The notes: a model not told the origin generated them from the sequence alone. A stretch of 64,000 nucleotides of DNA from Gammaproteobacteria bacterium MOLA455 (GCA_000511875.1 AZIN01000003.1:149034-213033); one strand, 5' to 3'. Positions 35,899-45,566 are shown, counted from the first letter of the stretch. Numbers and translations are program-made.

Positions 35899-38016
35899 TT
35901 AGGGCCCCTCTGAGAAATCGTAGTCCATGGTAAATGATGGCTTATTGATATAGTGGCCCTGAATATACTGCACACCCTGTTGCCAGAGTATGGGGATAAT
36001 AGTGGCCGTCTCGACAAAGGGTACGATCACATCGACGCCGGTTCCTGTCATACCGGCCATAATTTTTTGGAACTGTTCTTTTCCTTGCGCCGCCCTTTCT
36101 TGAGCGGCTTTGTCTTGACCGCCATTGACAAGCTTTTCAACAATCACTCTATCGACTTTAACGAAGTCAGCCTTAATCCGTTGCAAGGTTTTAAGCGGGT
36201 TGATAGCGAGGCCGAAGTTGCTGATACCAACCTGTCCTCGGGCTTTCTTCATTTCCTCACAGAGCGCAGCGGCCTGATTTAGGTAGCGCACCGCATCGAT
36301 CTCGCGGAATTGAAAAATGAGTGCATTGGCAGGCAGTTTTGAAGAGCTTAAAGCTTGTTGTAGCCAGGGTAAAAACTCGCTGTCGGAAAATGATTGGGCG
36401 CTGATATTGATAAATAGCTGGGTCTCAGGGTTGGTCTTGAGTTTCTCGGTCAGAGAGTTGAGCGCCTCGCCTATTACCCAGCGATCCACTTCAGCGGCAA
36501 TCTCGGATTTAAACAGGTTGGTGATAAAGTCCTCGGGTATTTCTCTGGCTGGAATATCTTTATTGATACCCAAAATGACTTCGTAATATTCCTTGCCACT
36601 GCCGCCATCGATCAGCGCCACTATGGGTTGATAGCGAATCGAGAAGGCATCTTTGCTGAGCAGGTTTTTGGCAGTGATCACCACAGCCTCAGCCTTGGAA
36701 ATATCGTCTGAGTGAATATCTGGAATGTAGAACTTGGCGCCATTGCCGAGACTATTGTCTTCCCGCAGCTGGGCTATAGCCTCCTCGCTGCGCTCCAGGC
36801 CGCGCTCAACGGAGGGTACATTTTCGTTTAGACCGGCAATACCAATTGACGTGGTCAGGGAGAAGGTTTCATCATCTATGTCAAACACCTGCTGGCTGAT
36901 CTGCTTGCAGATATTCGATGTCAGATCCAGCACCTTCTCTTCCGCCGTGTCCGGCAGCACTATGATAAAACAGTTTTCTGAGATCCTGCCGCAGTCGAGA
37001 TTGTGATCAAATAGCTCAACGATAAACATCACCAGTGAATGGGCTATTTTTTCCGCTTTGGCTATACCCAGGTCTTCTTTAAGCTGACTAAAGCGGTCTA
37101 CCTGGATGTTTAGCAACATGCAGTCCTGACCACTCTGCACCGAACGGCTGATGCCTCGGCTAATCAATTCGTAGACTAGTTGGGGTTGTATGGCGCTGTA
37201 TTCAGTGGTCTTTTGCTGCTCGCTATGGTCCATGCTGGCATCAAATAATTTGTCTTGATTGACCGTAAACTGCAGGGCTGGTTCAGCATCATATTGAATC
37301 TGCTGGATCTGCAGAAATGCGTCAGTCTCTTTACCATCAGCGTTTACTATTTTGATCACGGCTTCGAAAGGCATAAGCTCATCGGAGCCCTGCAGAGGTG
37401 CCATATAAGCCTTGAGTTTCTCTCGGTCCCTTGAGCCTATATTGTCGATAACCGGCATGCAGAGCATCTCATCGACATCGCTAAAGCCAAAGATATTGGC
37501 ACAGGCATCATTGCCATAGACATAGACACCCTCCTTGATAATCGCGATGGGAAAGCGCGATATATCCATAAGATGCTGGGCGCGCTTTTCAGCGATGGAC
37601 AGCTTGCGCTCCAGCTCCCGGGACTGGCGACGCTCATAGACGCTGCGCAATGAACGCTGCACAACCTTAATTAAATGTTGATCTTGATCTTCCACCACAA
37701 CATCAACGGCGCCAAGGCGCATACCTTCAATAACCTTTTTCGGGTTGTATTCCTGGCTGATTAAGATAACCGGCAGATCTCTCTCGGATCGACGTATGCG
37801 CTGAAAAATATTTTGCGTGGGAATCTTGCTGTAATCTTGGGCGGCTAGCAATAGATCCCAATTGCGTATGGAGATGGTTTTTTGTAGCTGTTCTTCATTG
37901 GTTGCCAGTTTGGCTTCGACGATAAAATCTGCGCTGCGTAAAATACTGATAAAACGGTTTGCTTCATCATTGGATTTGTCGACGATTAGAATATGTAGTG
38001 GTTCATCTGAACGCAT
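35899..38016 (-). CDS. fimX: FimX-like REC-PAS-GGDEF-EAL c-di-GMP receptor protein
   Basis: 705 residues in the order receiver (about 8-125), PAS (145-255), GGDEF-like (285-425) and EAL-like (445-690). The receiver lacks the phospho-acceptor Asp (DLLLAAQDY at 54-62 in its place), the GGDEF site reads RISENC (344-349) and the EAL tripeptide reads EVI (479-481). All three domains are therefore likely catalytically inactive, as in Pseudomonas FimX, which binds c-di-GMP through its EAL domain and controls type IV pili. It sits beside serB as in P. aeruginosa. No pilus genes are in the window. Confidence 0.88.
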   Translation of the reverse strand: MRSDEPLHILIVDKSNDEANRFISILRSADFIVEAKLATNEEQLQKTISIRNWDLLLAAQDYSKIPTQNIFQRIRRSERDLPVILISQEYNPKKVIEGMRLGAVDVVVEDQDQHLIKVVQRSLRSVYERRQSRELERKLSIAEKRAQHLMDISRFPIAIIKEGVYVYGNDACANIFGFSDVDEMLCMPVIDNIGSRDREKLKAYMAPLQGSDELMPFEAVIKIVNADGKETDAFLQIQQIQYDAEPALQFTVNQDKLFDASMDHSEQQKTTEYSAIQPQLVYELISRGISRSVQSGQDCMLLNIQVDRFSQLKEDLGIAKAEKIAHSLVMFIVELFDHNLDCGRISENCFIIVLPDTAEEKVLDLTSNICKQISQQVFDIDDETFSLTTSIGIAGLNENVPSVERGLERSEEAIAQLREDNSLGNGAKFYIPDIHSDDISKAEAVVITAKNLLSKDAFSIRYQPIVALIDGGSGKEYYEVILGINKDIPAREIPEDFITNLFKSEIAAEVDRWVIGEALNSLTEKLKTNPETQLFINISAQSFSDSEFLPWLQQALSSSKLPANALIFQFREIDAVRYLNQAAALCEEMKKARGQVGISNFGLAINPLKTLQRIKADFVKVDRVIVEKLVNGGQDKAAQERAAQGKEQFQKIMAGMTGTGVDVIVPFVETATIIPILWQQGVQYIQGHYINKPSFTMDYDFSEGP

Positions 38017-38049
38017 AAAAATATTTCTTCCTTGGGGTTGTAATAAAGT

Positions 38050-39711
38050 CTAGCAAAAAGCTATTTTGAAATGCGATAAATGCTCTGTGGTTTCCAGTTC
38101 CTCTTCAAGATATGCGTAGCTCTGCTGCAGTGGTGTGACCACAAAAATCTTAGCGTTTTTAGTGTGGCGTAGGGGAGGGCACAACAATGTGACGCCTTCA
38201 CTGAGGTCTCGTTTTTGCGACAGTAATATAGCCTGCATAAACTGGTACTCAGAATCCGGGCCTCGGGGCCTTATGCGAATAGCGGCTGGTGCGCAGTGGC
38301 GGGCGGGAAATTGCACGCCGCAGCTACTGTAGAGAGAGGGAGAGATGTTTTTCCAGCGCACAATACCGGCCATCCATTTATTTGCCTCCCGGGTGCGGAC
38401 GGCGATCAGTTCTCCCGGCTGCAGCTGCACTTTTTTATCATTGAGTTCGATGCAGGCGCCATTGAGACTAACGTTTTTGCGCAGCGCTTGTATCACCTTG
38501 AGTTTGCTGCTTTTAGTCCCTGTGGGCATATAGATAATAGGGTCATCCGGATGGCTGTCGAGCTTTTCAAATGCTGTGCCCCAGACATCGTCTGCTCGTT
38601 TAATGCCGGGTCTTTGATTGTTTCTTGTCGGCGCCTGTTGCCCGCAGAGGCGCAGAAAATTATCGAAACTATGGGTTTTAGACAGCATACAGATGGTTGC
38701 TGTAAAGCCCTGTGTTACTGAGAGTTGGGCTTGGTCCTTAATGTGAGTTTCGCGGCGCTTGAGCTTTTCTCCCCACTGTTTGATCAGGTCGTCTATAACT
38801 CGGCGTGACACTCGGTCAGAAAATAAGGTGTCTGAGTTGTCGCGGATAATGCCTTTCAAAAAGTTGACCAAATGCGACGTGTCGAGAATGATATTGCCTG
38901 GATGGCGATCACCCTCATCAGCATAGACCGTACCGTGATTTGTCGACGGATCTATGGAAAAAAGCCCCTTGGCATTGCCTCTGTGGAGCTCGGCGAGGGA
39001 GGACCAAAATTCCAGCTCACTGTAGACAAAGCGTAATTCGTAGTTAGAAAAGTGATGGGGTCTGGTGCTGCTGAAAAGCAACAGTTTTATGTAGACTTTT
39101 TTAATTGAGCAATTGATGCCCAGATTGTCTGGTATGTCTTTACTGGCAACCCCAAGCTGCTCGGCGAGCAAATAGAGGGCATGCAGCTCGCGCCAATAAA
39201 AGCTTGGCTGCTGCAGATAGTGGCTGAGGCTATTGAGCTGAATCCTTGCCAGCAGGTGACAAGCGGCCAAAATACACTGAGCTAGATGAGCACTTTTGTC
39301 TGTTTGTTTTGGGTTTACTGGGAGTTCTTCTCCAAGCTGATAAATCACCAGCTTGTAGCCTTCAAAAAGCCGTCTAACCAGTGACTGGCCAAGTGATATT
39401 GCCTTGGCTGTCGACTGATTGAGCTGATTCTGTAGCAGGCCCTCAGTGGATTTGATCACTGCTGGATTGAGGCTGTCGAGAATAGCCATTTTTATAGTGG
39501 GCGGGTTATCTGAGCCTATAGCCGATGGCAAAACCCGGTAGAGCGCCATGCAGTTGTTGGCATAGTTGGTCGGCGATAGGCTGTTAATAAACTGTTCGGC
39601 TGAGTCTGGGCTCTGTATTCGTTCATCGATAACTGTGACGAGGCTGTCTGCGATGGAGGGTTTTAAGATGCTCAGCAGGGCTGCAATGTTGTTGTTCGAA
39701 GCAGGGCTCAT
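38050..39711 (-). CDS. FimX-neighbour protein with C-terminal PilZ-like domain
   Basis: 553 residues, no signal peptide. The N-terminal 350 residues are mainly helical; the C-terminal region (about 405-500) has PilZ-like beta strands, with VSLNGACIELNDKKVQLQPG and MAGIVRWKNISPSLYSSCGVQF. A canonical RxxxR motif is not obvious. It matches, by position 33 nt upstream of fimX, the conserved P. aeruginosa PA4958-like partner. A link to c-di-GMP signalling is inferred from context. Confidence 0.7.
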   Translation of the reverse strand: MSPASNNNIAALLSILKPSIADSLVTVIDERIQSPDSAEQFINSLSPTNYANNCMALYRVLPSAIGSDNPPTIKMAILDSLNPAVIKSTEGLLQNQLNQSTAKAISLGQSLVRRLFEGYKLVIYQLGEELPVNPKQTDKSAHLAQCILAACHLLARIQLNSLSHYLQQPSFYWRELHALYLLAEQLGVASKDIPDNLGINCSIKKVYIKLLLFSSTRPHHFSNYELRFVYSELEFWSSLAELHRGNAKGLFSIDPSTNHGTVYADEGDRHPGNIILDTSHLVNFLKGIIRDNSDTLFSDRVSRRVIDDLIKQWGEKLKRRETHIKDQAQLSVTQGFTATICMLSKTHSFDNFLRLCGQQAPTRNNQRPGIKRADDVWGTAFEKLDSHPDDPIIYMPTGTKSSKLKVIQALRKNVSLNGACIELNDKKVQLQPGELIAVRTREANKWMAGIVRWKNISPSLYSSCGVQFPARHCAPAAIRIRPRGPDSEYQFMQAILLSQKRDLSEGVTLLCPPLRHTKNAKIFVVTPLQQSYAYLEEELETTEHLSHFKIAFC

Positions 39712-39936
39712 AAAAGTTAGCCTGAAAAACCTTGTTGGTGGATTTCTAAAAAGAGACTCTATTTGTTTTTTGATACCTGTCTAAGTGTAGTCAACTTTTC
39801 CTTCTAGCTCGGCAATTCACCAGCAGACGAATTTCAGCCGTTTAATAATTTTTCCGCTGGAGCCACAAACTGCTCAACTGCAGAGTAAGTTCGGGTATCA
39901 TGACGGTCTTTTTTAGACAATTGAGAACCTAAGATA

Positions 39937-40509
39937 ATGTCAAACTACTCTACCAATGAATTTCGCTCCGGATTGAAGGTAATACTCGATGGAGACCCCT
40001 GTTCAATCTTGGATAATGAGCTGGTAAAGCCAGGAAAAGGCCAGGCATTTAATCGCGTTAAATTGCGCAATTTGAAGACTGGTCGGGTACTGGAAAAGAC
40101 CTTTAAGTCTGGTGAACAACTCGAGGCTGCTGACGTCATGGATACTGATATGCAGTATCTCTACAACGATGGTGACTTCTGGTGTTTTATGGAGCCAGAT
40201 ACCTTTGAGCAGCATCAGGCCACGGAGAACGCGGTAGGCGATGCGCTGATCTGGTTGAGTGAGCAGGATACCTGCGTAGTGACGCTTTTCAATGGTGTAC
40301 CTCTGTCAGTAACACCGCCTAATCATGTCGAGCTGGAGATTGTTGAAACTGATCCAGGTCTGCGTGGTGATACGGCCCAGGGTGGCAGCAAGCCGGCTAA
40401 ATTGGTCACTGGTGCGGTGGTGAAAGTGCCGCTGTTTTTGGATCAAGGTGAGATCATCCGTGTCGATACTCGCACCGGTGAATACCAGGGTCGCGTCAGC
40501 GCCAAATAA
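39937..40509 (+). CDS. efp: translation elongation factor P
   Basis: Relieves ribosome stalling at polyproline. 190 residues with three OB-like domains: [17 protein letters not shown] at the start, the modification loop VKPGKGQAF with Lys34 at the tip, and the C-terminal [17 protein letters not shown]. The lysine and the adjacent epmA gene indicate beta-lysylation. epmB is not in the window. Confidence 0.98.
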   Translation: MSNYSTNEFRSGLKVILDGDPCSILDNELVKPGKGQAFNRVKLRNLKTGRVLEKTFKSGEQLEAADVMDTDMQYLYNDGDFWCFMEPDTFEQHQATENAVGDALIWLSEQDTCVVTLFNGVPLSVTPPNHVELEIVETDPGLRGDTAQGGSKPAKLVTGAVVKVPLFLDQGEIIRVDTRTGEYQGRVSAK

Positions 40510-40562
40510 GTTCTGTGGCCAGCTCTTGAGTGTGAAATAGACGGCGTGAATGGAAGGCTTAA

Positions 40563-41519
40563 ATGGAGCACTTAAACCAATGGCAGCCCGGTGCCACTAT
40601 GGCTACTCTGCGTCAGCGCAGCCGGGCGCTTGCTAAGCTGCGGGATTTTTTTCAGCAGCGTCAGATAATGGAAGTGGATGTGCCGTTGCTGTCTAGGGCA
40701 ACGGTCACCGACCTCAATATAGATAGTATCGAGGCGCGCAATGCCAACATTGTGGCCTATCTTCAAACCTCCCCCGAATATTTCATGAAGCGTCTGCTAG
40801 CCTCTGACAGCGGTGATATCTACAGTCTCGGCAAAGCCTTTCGCGACGCTGAGAGCGGTCGTCGTCACAACCCTGAATTCACCCTACTGGAATGGTATCG
40901 CTGTGGTTGGGATGAGCATCAGCTGATGGATGAGGTGGCTGAGCTGATTGCTACTTTTGCGCCAGGGATAGCAGTTCAACGATGTAGCTATGCAGATGTG
41001 TTTATCCAGCACTTGCAGGTCGATCCCCATCTTGTTGATTTAACTGAGCTGCAAAATTTGGCGGTTGAGGCAGGCTCTGAGGCCTGGGCCGATGAGACCC
41101 GCGCCAACTGTCTGGACCTATTATTTAGTGTTCTTATTGAGCCCAAGTTAGATGATGGTCTAGTGCTAGTCTATGATTATCCAGCTTGCCAGGCGGCCTT
41201 GGCGAAATGTGCTGAGGACAGTCAGGGGCGTCGGATTAGTCGACGTTTTGAAGGGTTTTTAAACCGTGTTGAGTTGGCCAATGGTTACTGCGAATTGACT
41301 GATGCTGTGGAGCAGGCACGTCGTTTTGCCGAGGACCAGCGTCTGCGCAAGTTGTCTGAAAAGACTGCTGTGAATGCGGATCAGCTGCTACTTGCGGCGA
41401 TGCAATCCGGGCTTCCCGAATGTGCTGGCGTGGCTATGGGGGTTGATCGATTATTAATGCAGCTGCAGGGTGCCGATGCAATTGATCAGGTGATGCCTTT
41501 CAGTTGGGAGCGATGTTAG
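40563..41519 (+). CDS. epmA: EF-P--(R)-beta-lysine ligase
   Basis: Truncated class II lysyl-tRNA synthetase paralog (GenX/PoxA/YjeA) that attaches (R)-beta-lysine to EF-P Lys34. 318 residues without the anticodon-binding domain. Class II motifs appear as SPEYFMKRLLA and SLGKAFRDAESGRRHNPEFTLLEWYR (motif 2) and GVAMGVDRLLM (motif 3). Situated 53 nt after efp, its substrate. Its stop overlaps the stop of the convergent acetyltransferase gene by 4 nt. Confidence 0.97.
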   Translation: MEHLNQWQPGATMATLRQRSRALAKLRDFFQQRQIMEVDVPLLSRATVTDLNIDSIEARNANIVAYLQTSPEYFMKRLLASDSGDIYSLGKAFRDAESGRRHNPEFTLLEWYRCGWDEHQLMDEVAELIATFAPGIAVQRCSYADVFIQHLQVDPHLVDLTELQNLAVEAGSEAWADETRANCLDLLFSVLIEPKLDDGLVLVYDYPACQAALAKCAEDSQGRRISRRFEGFLNRVELANGYCELTDAVEQARRFAEDQRLRKLSEKTAVNADQLLLAAMQSGLPECAGVAMGVDRLLMQLQGADAIDQVMPFSWERC

Positions 41520-42346
41520 TCGCACTTAAAGTAATGATCCATAGCCTGAGAGGGCTCGTCACAGCGCGTATCACCTACCACGGATGCTGGCACGCCGGCA
41601 ACAACTGCATGGGCTGGTACGGCTTTTAAGACCACGCTAGATGCAGCGACCATGGCGCCTTCGCCTACGTCTATATTGCCGAGTATTTTTGCTCCAGGAC
41701 CCAGCAGCACGCCTTTGCGAATCTTTGGGTGACGATCCCCTGAGACTTTTCCGGTGCCGCCGAGGGTCACCGATTGCATAATCGATACACAGTCTTCAAT
41801 CACTGCAGTTTCACCAATCACCAGACCAGTGCCGTGATCAATTAAAATACCGCTACCAATAACCGCTGCTGGGTGAATATCGACAGCAAAGATCAGTGAA
41901 ATCCTGTACTGCACCAGCAGTGCTAGTGATTGACGCTGTTCATTCCAAAGCTGATGAGCCACCCTGTATGCCTGTAGCGCAAGAAAGCCTTTAAAATACA
42001 AAAACGGCGTTAAATAGAAGGTGCAGGCCGAGTCTCGATCGACGGTAGCGACAATATCCGCTGCCACGGCATCAATAATTTCGTCTGTAGAAAAGGCCCG
42101 CTGCATAAGCTCTCGCAACATGGCTTCTGGCACTTCATCGCTGGCCAGTTTGCTGGCCAGATAATAGCTCAGTGCACTGCCGAGACTGCTGCGGCTGATC
42201 ACTGTGGCGTTAAAGAAGGTGGCCAGTGCGGGCTCATCAGTGGCTGCAGATTGTGCCTCGCGGCGTATTTGCTGCCAGACGCTGTCCGGCCCTTGAATGG
42301 AGGTTGAGCTCGAGGCCATTTTGGATACTGTGATAGGTTTATTCAT
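41516..42346 (-). CDS. serine O-acetyltransferase (copy 2)
   Basis: 276-residue paralog of the enzyme at 32.0 kb with the same two-domain layout: helical N-terminus with LATFFNATVISRSSLGSALS, then hexapeptide-repeat beta helix (VDIHPAAVIGSGILIDHGTGL, QSVTLGGTGK, GVLLGPGAKILGNIDVG). The His/Asp catalytic pair is present (DIHPAA, DHGTG). The C-terminal tail ends MDHYFKCD, shorter than usual but with a Cys. It may be a cysteine-insensitive isoform; that is inference. Upstream frame residues before MASSSTSIQG may not be translated. Confidence 0.93.
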   Translation of the reverse strand: MNKPITVSKMASSSTSIQGPDSVWQQIRREAQSAATDEPALATFFNATVISRSSLGSALSYYLASKLASDEVPEAMLRELMQRAFSTDEIIDAVAADIVATVDRDSACTFYLTPFLYFKGFLALQAYRVAHQLWNEQRQSLALLVQYRISLIFAVDIHPAAVIGSGILIDHGTGLVIGETAVIEDCVSIMQSVTLGGTGKVSGDRHPKIRKGVLLGPGAKILGNIDVGEGAMVAASSVVLKAVPAHAVVAGVPASVVGDTRCDEPSQAMDHYFKCD

Positions 42347-42361
42347 AGAGGCTATTCTGAG

Positions 42362-43186
42362 TCACCCTGCTGGATTATTCCAGCTTGTTCTCGCAATACT
42401 CCATATGTCCACCTGTGCTGCACCTGCTTGCAGCAAAGCTCTGGCGACACTGTTTGCTGTGGCGCCAGTGGTCACCACGTCGTCTACCACAGCTACACAC
42501 AATCCAGAGAGGTTTTGGGCCTCTGCGGAAAAAGCATGTTTGATACTGGTGAGGCGCTTTTTCGCGCTGAGTAAATGTTGCTCCTGCCCTTTTATCGCGC
42601 GGCTACAGAGGTCGTTGCGGATATCAATGGATATGCCGTGCTCTCGGCGCAGTTGGCGAGCGATTAGGTTGCCGATGATATGACTTTGATTAAAACCGCG
42701 TTTGGTCATTTTTGCCCAGTGCAAAGGCAGGGGGATAATCGTCTGTGGGCAGCGCACTTGAGCCTGTTGATAGGTGGTTGCTATGCGCTCTGCCAGCACA
42801 TTACTTAGCTGTTTGATCTCTGTTGTGTAGGGGTCGCTTTTGAGTCGCAGAATAATACTATCCACCGGTGCTTGATAGTGAAATGCGGAGATGCAGCGCC
42901 TGAAGATAGGTGGTTTCAACTGACAGTTGGCGCATAGGGCATCGCTGGCAAGGGGCACGGCGCAGCGTTGGCATTGAGTGGTAAGGCGAGGCAGTTCGGC
43001 AGTGCATAAATGGCAGAGGGCATCGGCGGAATGTTGCAGCGGCGATAGGCAGAGGCTGCAACTGCCGGGTAAGAGGCTGTTTATGAGCCAATTGGAAAGG
43101 TTATCGCCAGCTTGATTGAGCAGTGGTGGCACCGCAAACCTCCCTGTTTGCCGAATGGTTAAGGGGCGCCTTAAGTGCAGCGCCAC
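42362..43186 (-). CDS. comF: ComF-family phosphoribosyltransferase-like protein
   Basis: 274 residues. An N-terminal zinc ribbon has three Cys pairs (CSLCLSPL, LCHLCTAEL, CQRCAVPL, LCANCQLKPP), followed by a type I phosphoribosyltransferase fold with IPLPLHWAKMTKRGFNQS and the PRPP loop VAVVDDVVTTGATANSVA near 235-250. Members such as ComF and GntX are linked to DNA uptake, but the biochemical role is not settled. The true start may be the ATG of MALHLRRPLT or a later one. Confidence 0.9.
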   Translation of the reverse strand: MALHLRRPLTIRQTGRFAVPPLLNQAGDNLSNWLINSLLPGSCSLCLSPLQHSADALCHLCTAELPRLTTQCQRCAVPLASDALCANCQLKPPIFRRCISAFHYQAPVDSIILRLKSDPYTTEIKQLSNVLAERIATTYQQAQVRCPQTIIPLPLHWAKMTKRGFNQSHIIGNLIARQLRREHGISIDIRNDLCSRAIKGQEQHLLSAKKRLTSIKHAFSAEAQNLSGLCVAVVDDVVTTGATANSVARALLQAGAAQVDIWSIARTSWNNPAG

Positions 43187-43198
43187 CTTTACATCGTG

Positions 43199-43723
43199 TT
43201 AGGCGACGCTCTGAGTCGGATCCTTTTCGTCTTCGTCATCATCTGCAAAGAGATCTGCCCCGGCATCGTTTTCTGCTTTGGCTTGCTCTGCCTCTGTGAG
43301 GCCGTAGTCTTCGCTTAAGATCCCGCCGGGAACACTAGGTGCATAGTCTCGCGGAACTTCAATATCAGTGAGATCAATTAGCGGGTTGCCGTTGGAGTCG
43401 AACAGGCCAAAATCACTGCCGCCGGATTTTAGTATTTGCCGCGCTACATCAGGGCTCGCCAGGCGCATGGCCTTGGACGCCAGATGCTCTTGGATCTGCT
43501 TGTAGCTCTGAGCGATATTACTAGTCAGGTGCGAGGCGGTAAGGAAGTGCTCGGTTACCTCTTGCTGATAGCGTTTTAATTCTTTTTCGCTGTCGGCGAG
43601 CTTTTGCTCTATGTTGCGCACTGATTTGTCGCCGCTATCCACCTTTCTTGAGAATAGGTGACCGACGGCAGCTCCAATCAAGAAAAATACTGCTGCAATC
43701 AAAATTACGCTCAAAGTTGTCAA
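43199..43723 (-). CDS. zapG: DUF1043 membrane protein (ZapG/YhcB-like)
   Basis: 174-residue inner-membrane protein: one N-terminal membrane helix (about 5-25), a coiled-coil (36-62, IEQKLADSEKELKRYQQEV) and the conserved FLTASHLTSNIAQSYKQIQEHLA, then an acidic C-terminal tail. YhcB/ZapG acts in cell envelope growth and division. It is divergent from zapE, as is the order in Pseudomonas near rplM. Confidence 0.9.
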   Translation of the reverse strand: MTTLSVILIAAVFFLIGAAVGHLFSRKVDSGDKSVRNIEQKLADSEKELKRYQQEVTEHFLTASHLTSNIAQSYKQIQEHLASKAMRLASPDVARQILKSGGSDFGLFDSNGNPLIDLTDIEVPRDYAPSVPGGILSEDYGLTEAEQAKAENDAGADLFADDDEDEKDPTQSVA

Positions 43724-43928
43724 TGTGATCTCCCATGCTTAAATTTATGCCCGACTTAAGTGTCGCCAAAGGCGGTTGTTGAAGCAATGATTTATTGGTC
43801 AAAGCGGCAACTAATTTTCGCTGATTGCAGTTTTGACCATCTGTAGGCTGTATCCCCGCATTTATCGGTTGTCTTGGAGCGCCTTGCTAGTTAAAGTCTG
43901 CGTTTATGCCACGATCCTACCATATTCA

Positions 43929-45026
43929 ATGTTAACCCCAAAACAACGCTATCAAAATGATCTGGTTCGAGAGGGCTTTGTCGCGGATGCGGCACAGGCT
44001 CAGGCGGTTGAAAAGCTGGACCAGTTATGTAGCCGTTTGGTAAAGCGCAATCAGCGTAAAAAGGGCGGTTTGCTGGCGAAAATACTGCGTCCTGCTCTGA
44101 CTCCCGAGAAGGGCCTCTACTTTTGGGGTGGTGTGGGTCGAGGCAAGACCTATTTGATGGACAGTTTTTACGAGAGTCTGCCTTTCGAACGCAAGATGCG
44201 GATTCACTTCCATCGCTTTATGCGCCGTGTGCACCAGGACTTAGATAATCTAAAAGGCCAGGCCAATCCTCTAGAGCTAGTTGCTGACTCTATAGCCAAA
44301 GAGGCTCAGGTGGTCTGTTTTGATGAGTTCTTTGTCAGTGATATCACCGATGCGATGATTCTGGCTCGGCTGTTAGAGGGCCTCTTTGAACGCGGTGTTA
44401 CCTTGGTTGCTACGTCTAACATAGTGCCCGACTTACTCTACCGTGAAGGCTTGCAGCGGCAGCGCTTTTTGCCGGCCATCGCGCTACTTAACTTGCACTG
44501 TGAAGTGGTCAATGTGGATGGCGGTCAGGATTATCGTCTGCGAGCACTAGAACAGGCTGAACTCTATTACTCACCCTTGGGTGAGTTGGCGGATCAGGCT
44601 ATGGGGGCAACTTTTGACAGTTTGGTTGCTGTAGAGGGAGAGATAAAGTTGGCGGTGGATTTGGATATTGAGGGTCGATTAATTCCCTCGATCAAGGTCG
44701 CCGAGGATATAGTCTGGTTTGAATTTGCGGCGATTTGCGAAGGTCCGCGCAGTCAAAATGACTATATTGAGCTGGCGAAAGAATTTCATTCGGTGATGAT
44801 CAGTGGCGTGCCAATCTTTACGCCAGCCAATAATGATGCGGCGCGACGCTTTATCAATCTGGTTGACGAGTTCTATGATCGCAGTGTCAAGTTGGCTGTA
44901 ACCGCCGCCGCGCCTCTCTATGAGCTCTATAGTGGCGGTCGTTTAGGGTTCGAGTTTCAGCGCACAGAGAGCAGATTATTAGAAATGCAGAGCCGCGAGT
45001 ATTTGGCTCGGCCACACCGTCCGTGA
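43929..45026 (+). CDS. zapE: cell division ATPase ZapE (AFG1 family)
   Basis: 365-residue AAA+-like ATPase that associates with the Z-ring. The ATG at 43929 (MLTPKQRYQNDL) is chosen; the longer frame from 43833 adds 32 residues without family character. Walker A is GGVGRGKTYLMD near residue 72, Walker B VVCFDEFFVSDITDA near 130, and the sensor VATSNIVPDLLY follows. The AFG1 C-terminus with FAAICEGPRSQNDYIELA is present. Directly upstream of rplM-rpsI. Confidence 0.95.
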   Translation: MLTPKQRYQNDLVREGFVADAAQAQAVEKLDQLCSRLVKRNQRKKGGLLAKILRPALTPEKGLYFWGGVGRGKTYLMDSFYESLPFERKMRIHFHRFMRRVHQDLDNLKGQANPLELVADSIAKEAQVVCFDEFFVSDITDAMILARLLEGLFERGVTLVATSNIVPDLLYREGLQRQRFLPAIALLNLHCEVVNVDGGQDYRLRALEQAELYYSPLGELADQAMGATFDSLVAVEGEIKLAVDLDIEGRLIPSIKVAEDIVWFEFAAICEGPRSQNDYIELAKEFHSVMISGVPIFTPANNDAARRFINLVDEFYDRSVKLAVTAAAPLYELYSGGRLGFEFQRTESRLLEMQSREYLARPHRP

Positions 45027-45066
45027 AGGGCCCAATAAAAAACTTACATTTTGATCGCATCGCCCC

Positions 45067-45095
45067 TTGTAATAGGTGCTGACGATCATTACAAT
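45067..45095 (+). promoter_or_regulatory. sigma-70-type promoter of rplM-rpsI
   Basis: -35 TTGTAA (45067-45072), 17-bp spacer, -10 TACAAT (45090-45095). The predicted transcript starts near 45102 and opens with a small hairpin, TTTGGG (45107-45112) pairing with CCCAAA (45117-45122), only 15 nt before the rplM ATG. That hairpin may be the autoregulatory L13 target, by analogy with known rplM leaders. Confidence 0.55.
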
Positions 45096-45137
45096 TCGCA
45101 CCCTTTTTTGGGATCCCCCAAAGCCAGGCAGGAATAG

Positions 45138-45566
45138 ATGAAAACATATAGCGCAAAAATAGAAACAGTAGAACGTGATTGGTTTATCGTAGACGCCGAG
45201 GGTAAAACTCTGGGTCGTTTGGCAGTGGAAATTGCAACTCGCCTGCGCGGTAAGCACAAACCAGAATATACTCCCCACGTTGATACCGGCGATTACATCG
45301 TTGTGGTTAACGCGGAGAAAATTGGTGTGACTGGTAACAAGGCCACCCAGAAAACTTACTACTCTCACACCGGTTATCCCGGTGGTCTGAAGGATATTAC
45401 TTTTGACAAATTGATTGAGAAAGCGCCTGAGCGTGTTATCCAATCTGCTGTTAAAGGTATGTTGCCCCGCGGACCACTTGGTCGGGAAATGTTTAGAAAA
45501 CTTAAGGTCTACGTTGGCAGTGCACATCCGCATGCCGCGCAGCAGCCTCAAGCTCTAGAACTTTAA
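45138..45566 (+). CDS. rplM: 50S ribosomal protein L13
   Basis: Early-assembly protein of the large subunit, 142 residues. Opening [29 protein letters not shown] and the later [11 protein letters not shown] and [19 protein letters not shown] motifs are those of L13. CAGGA precedes the ATG. First gene of the rplM-rpsI pair; autoregulation by L13 is known in relatives. Confidence 0.99.
   Translation: MKTYSAKIETVERDWFIVDAEGKTLGRLAVEIATRLRGKHKPEYTPHVDTGDYIVVVNAEKIGVTGNKATQKTYYSHTGYPGGLKDITFDKLIEKAPERVIQSAVKGMLPRGPLGREMFRKLKVYVGSAHPHAAQQPQALEL

Noticed and set aside
38296-38721. 141-codon plus-strand frame
   Set aside because: Antisense to the FimX-neighbour gene, whose codon pattern and PilZ-like domain make the minus strand the coding one.
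43833-43928. N-terminal extension of zapE
   Set aside because: The 32 extra residues lack family similarity; the ATG at 43929 gives the normal protein.
44979-45551. 190-codon minus-strand frame opposite rplM
   Set aside because: It lies antisense to a certain ribosomal protein gene and its promoter, with no recognisable domain.
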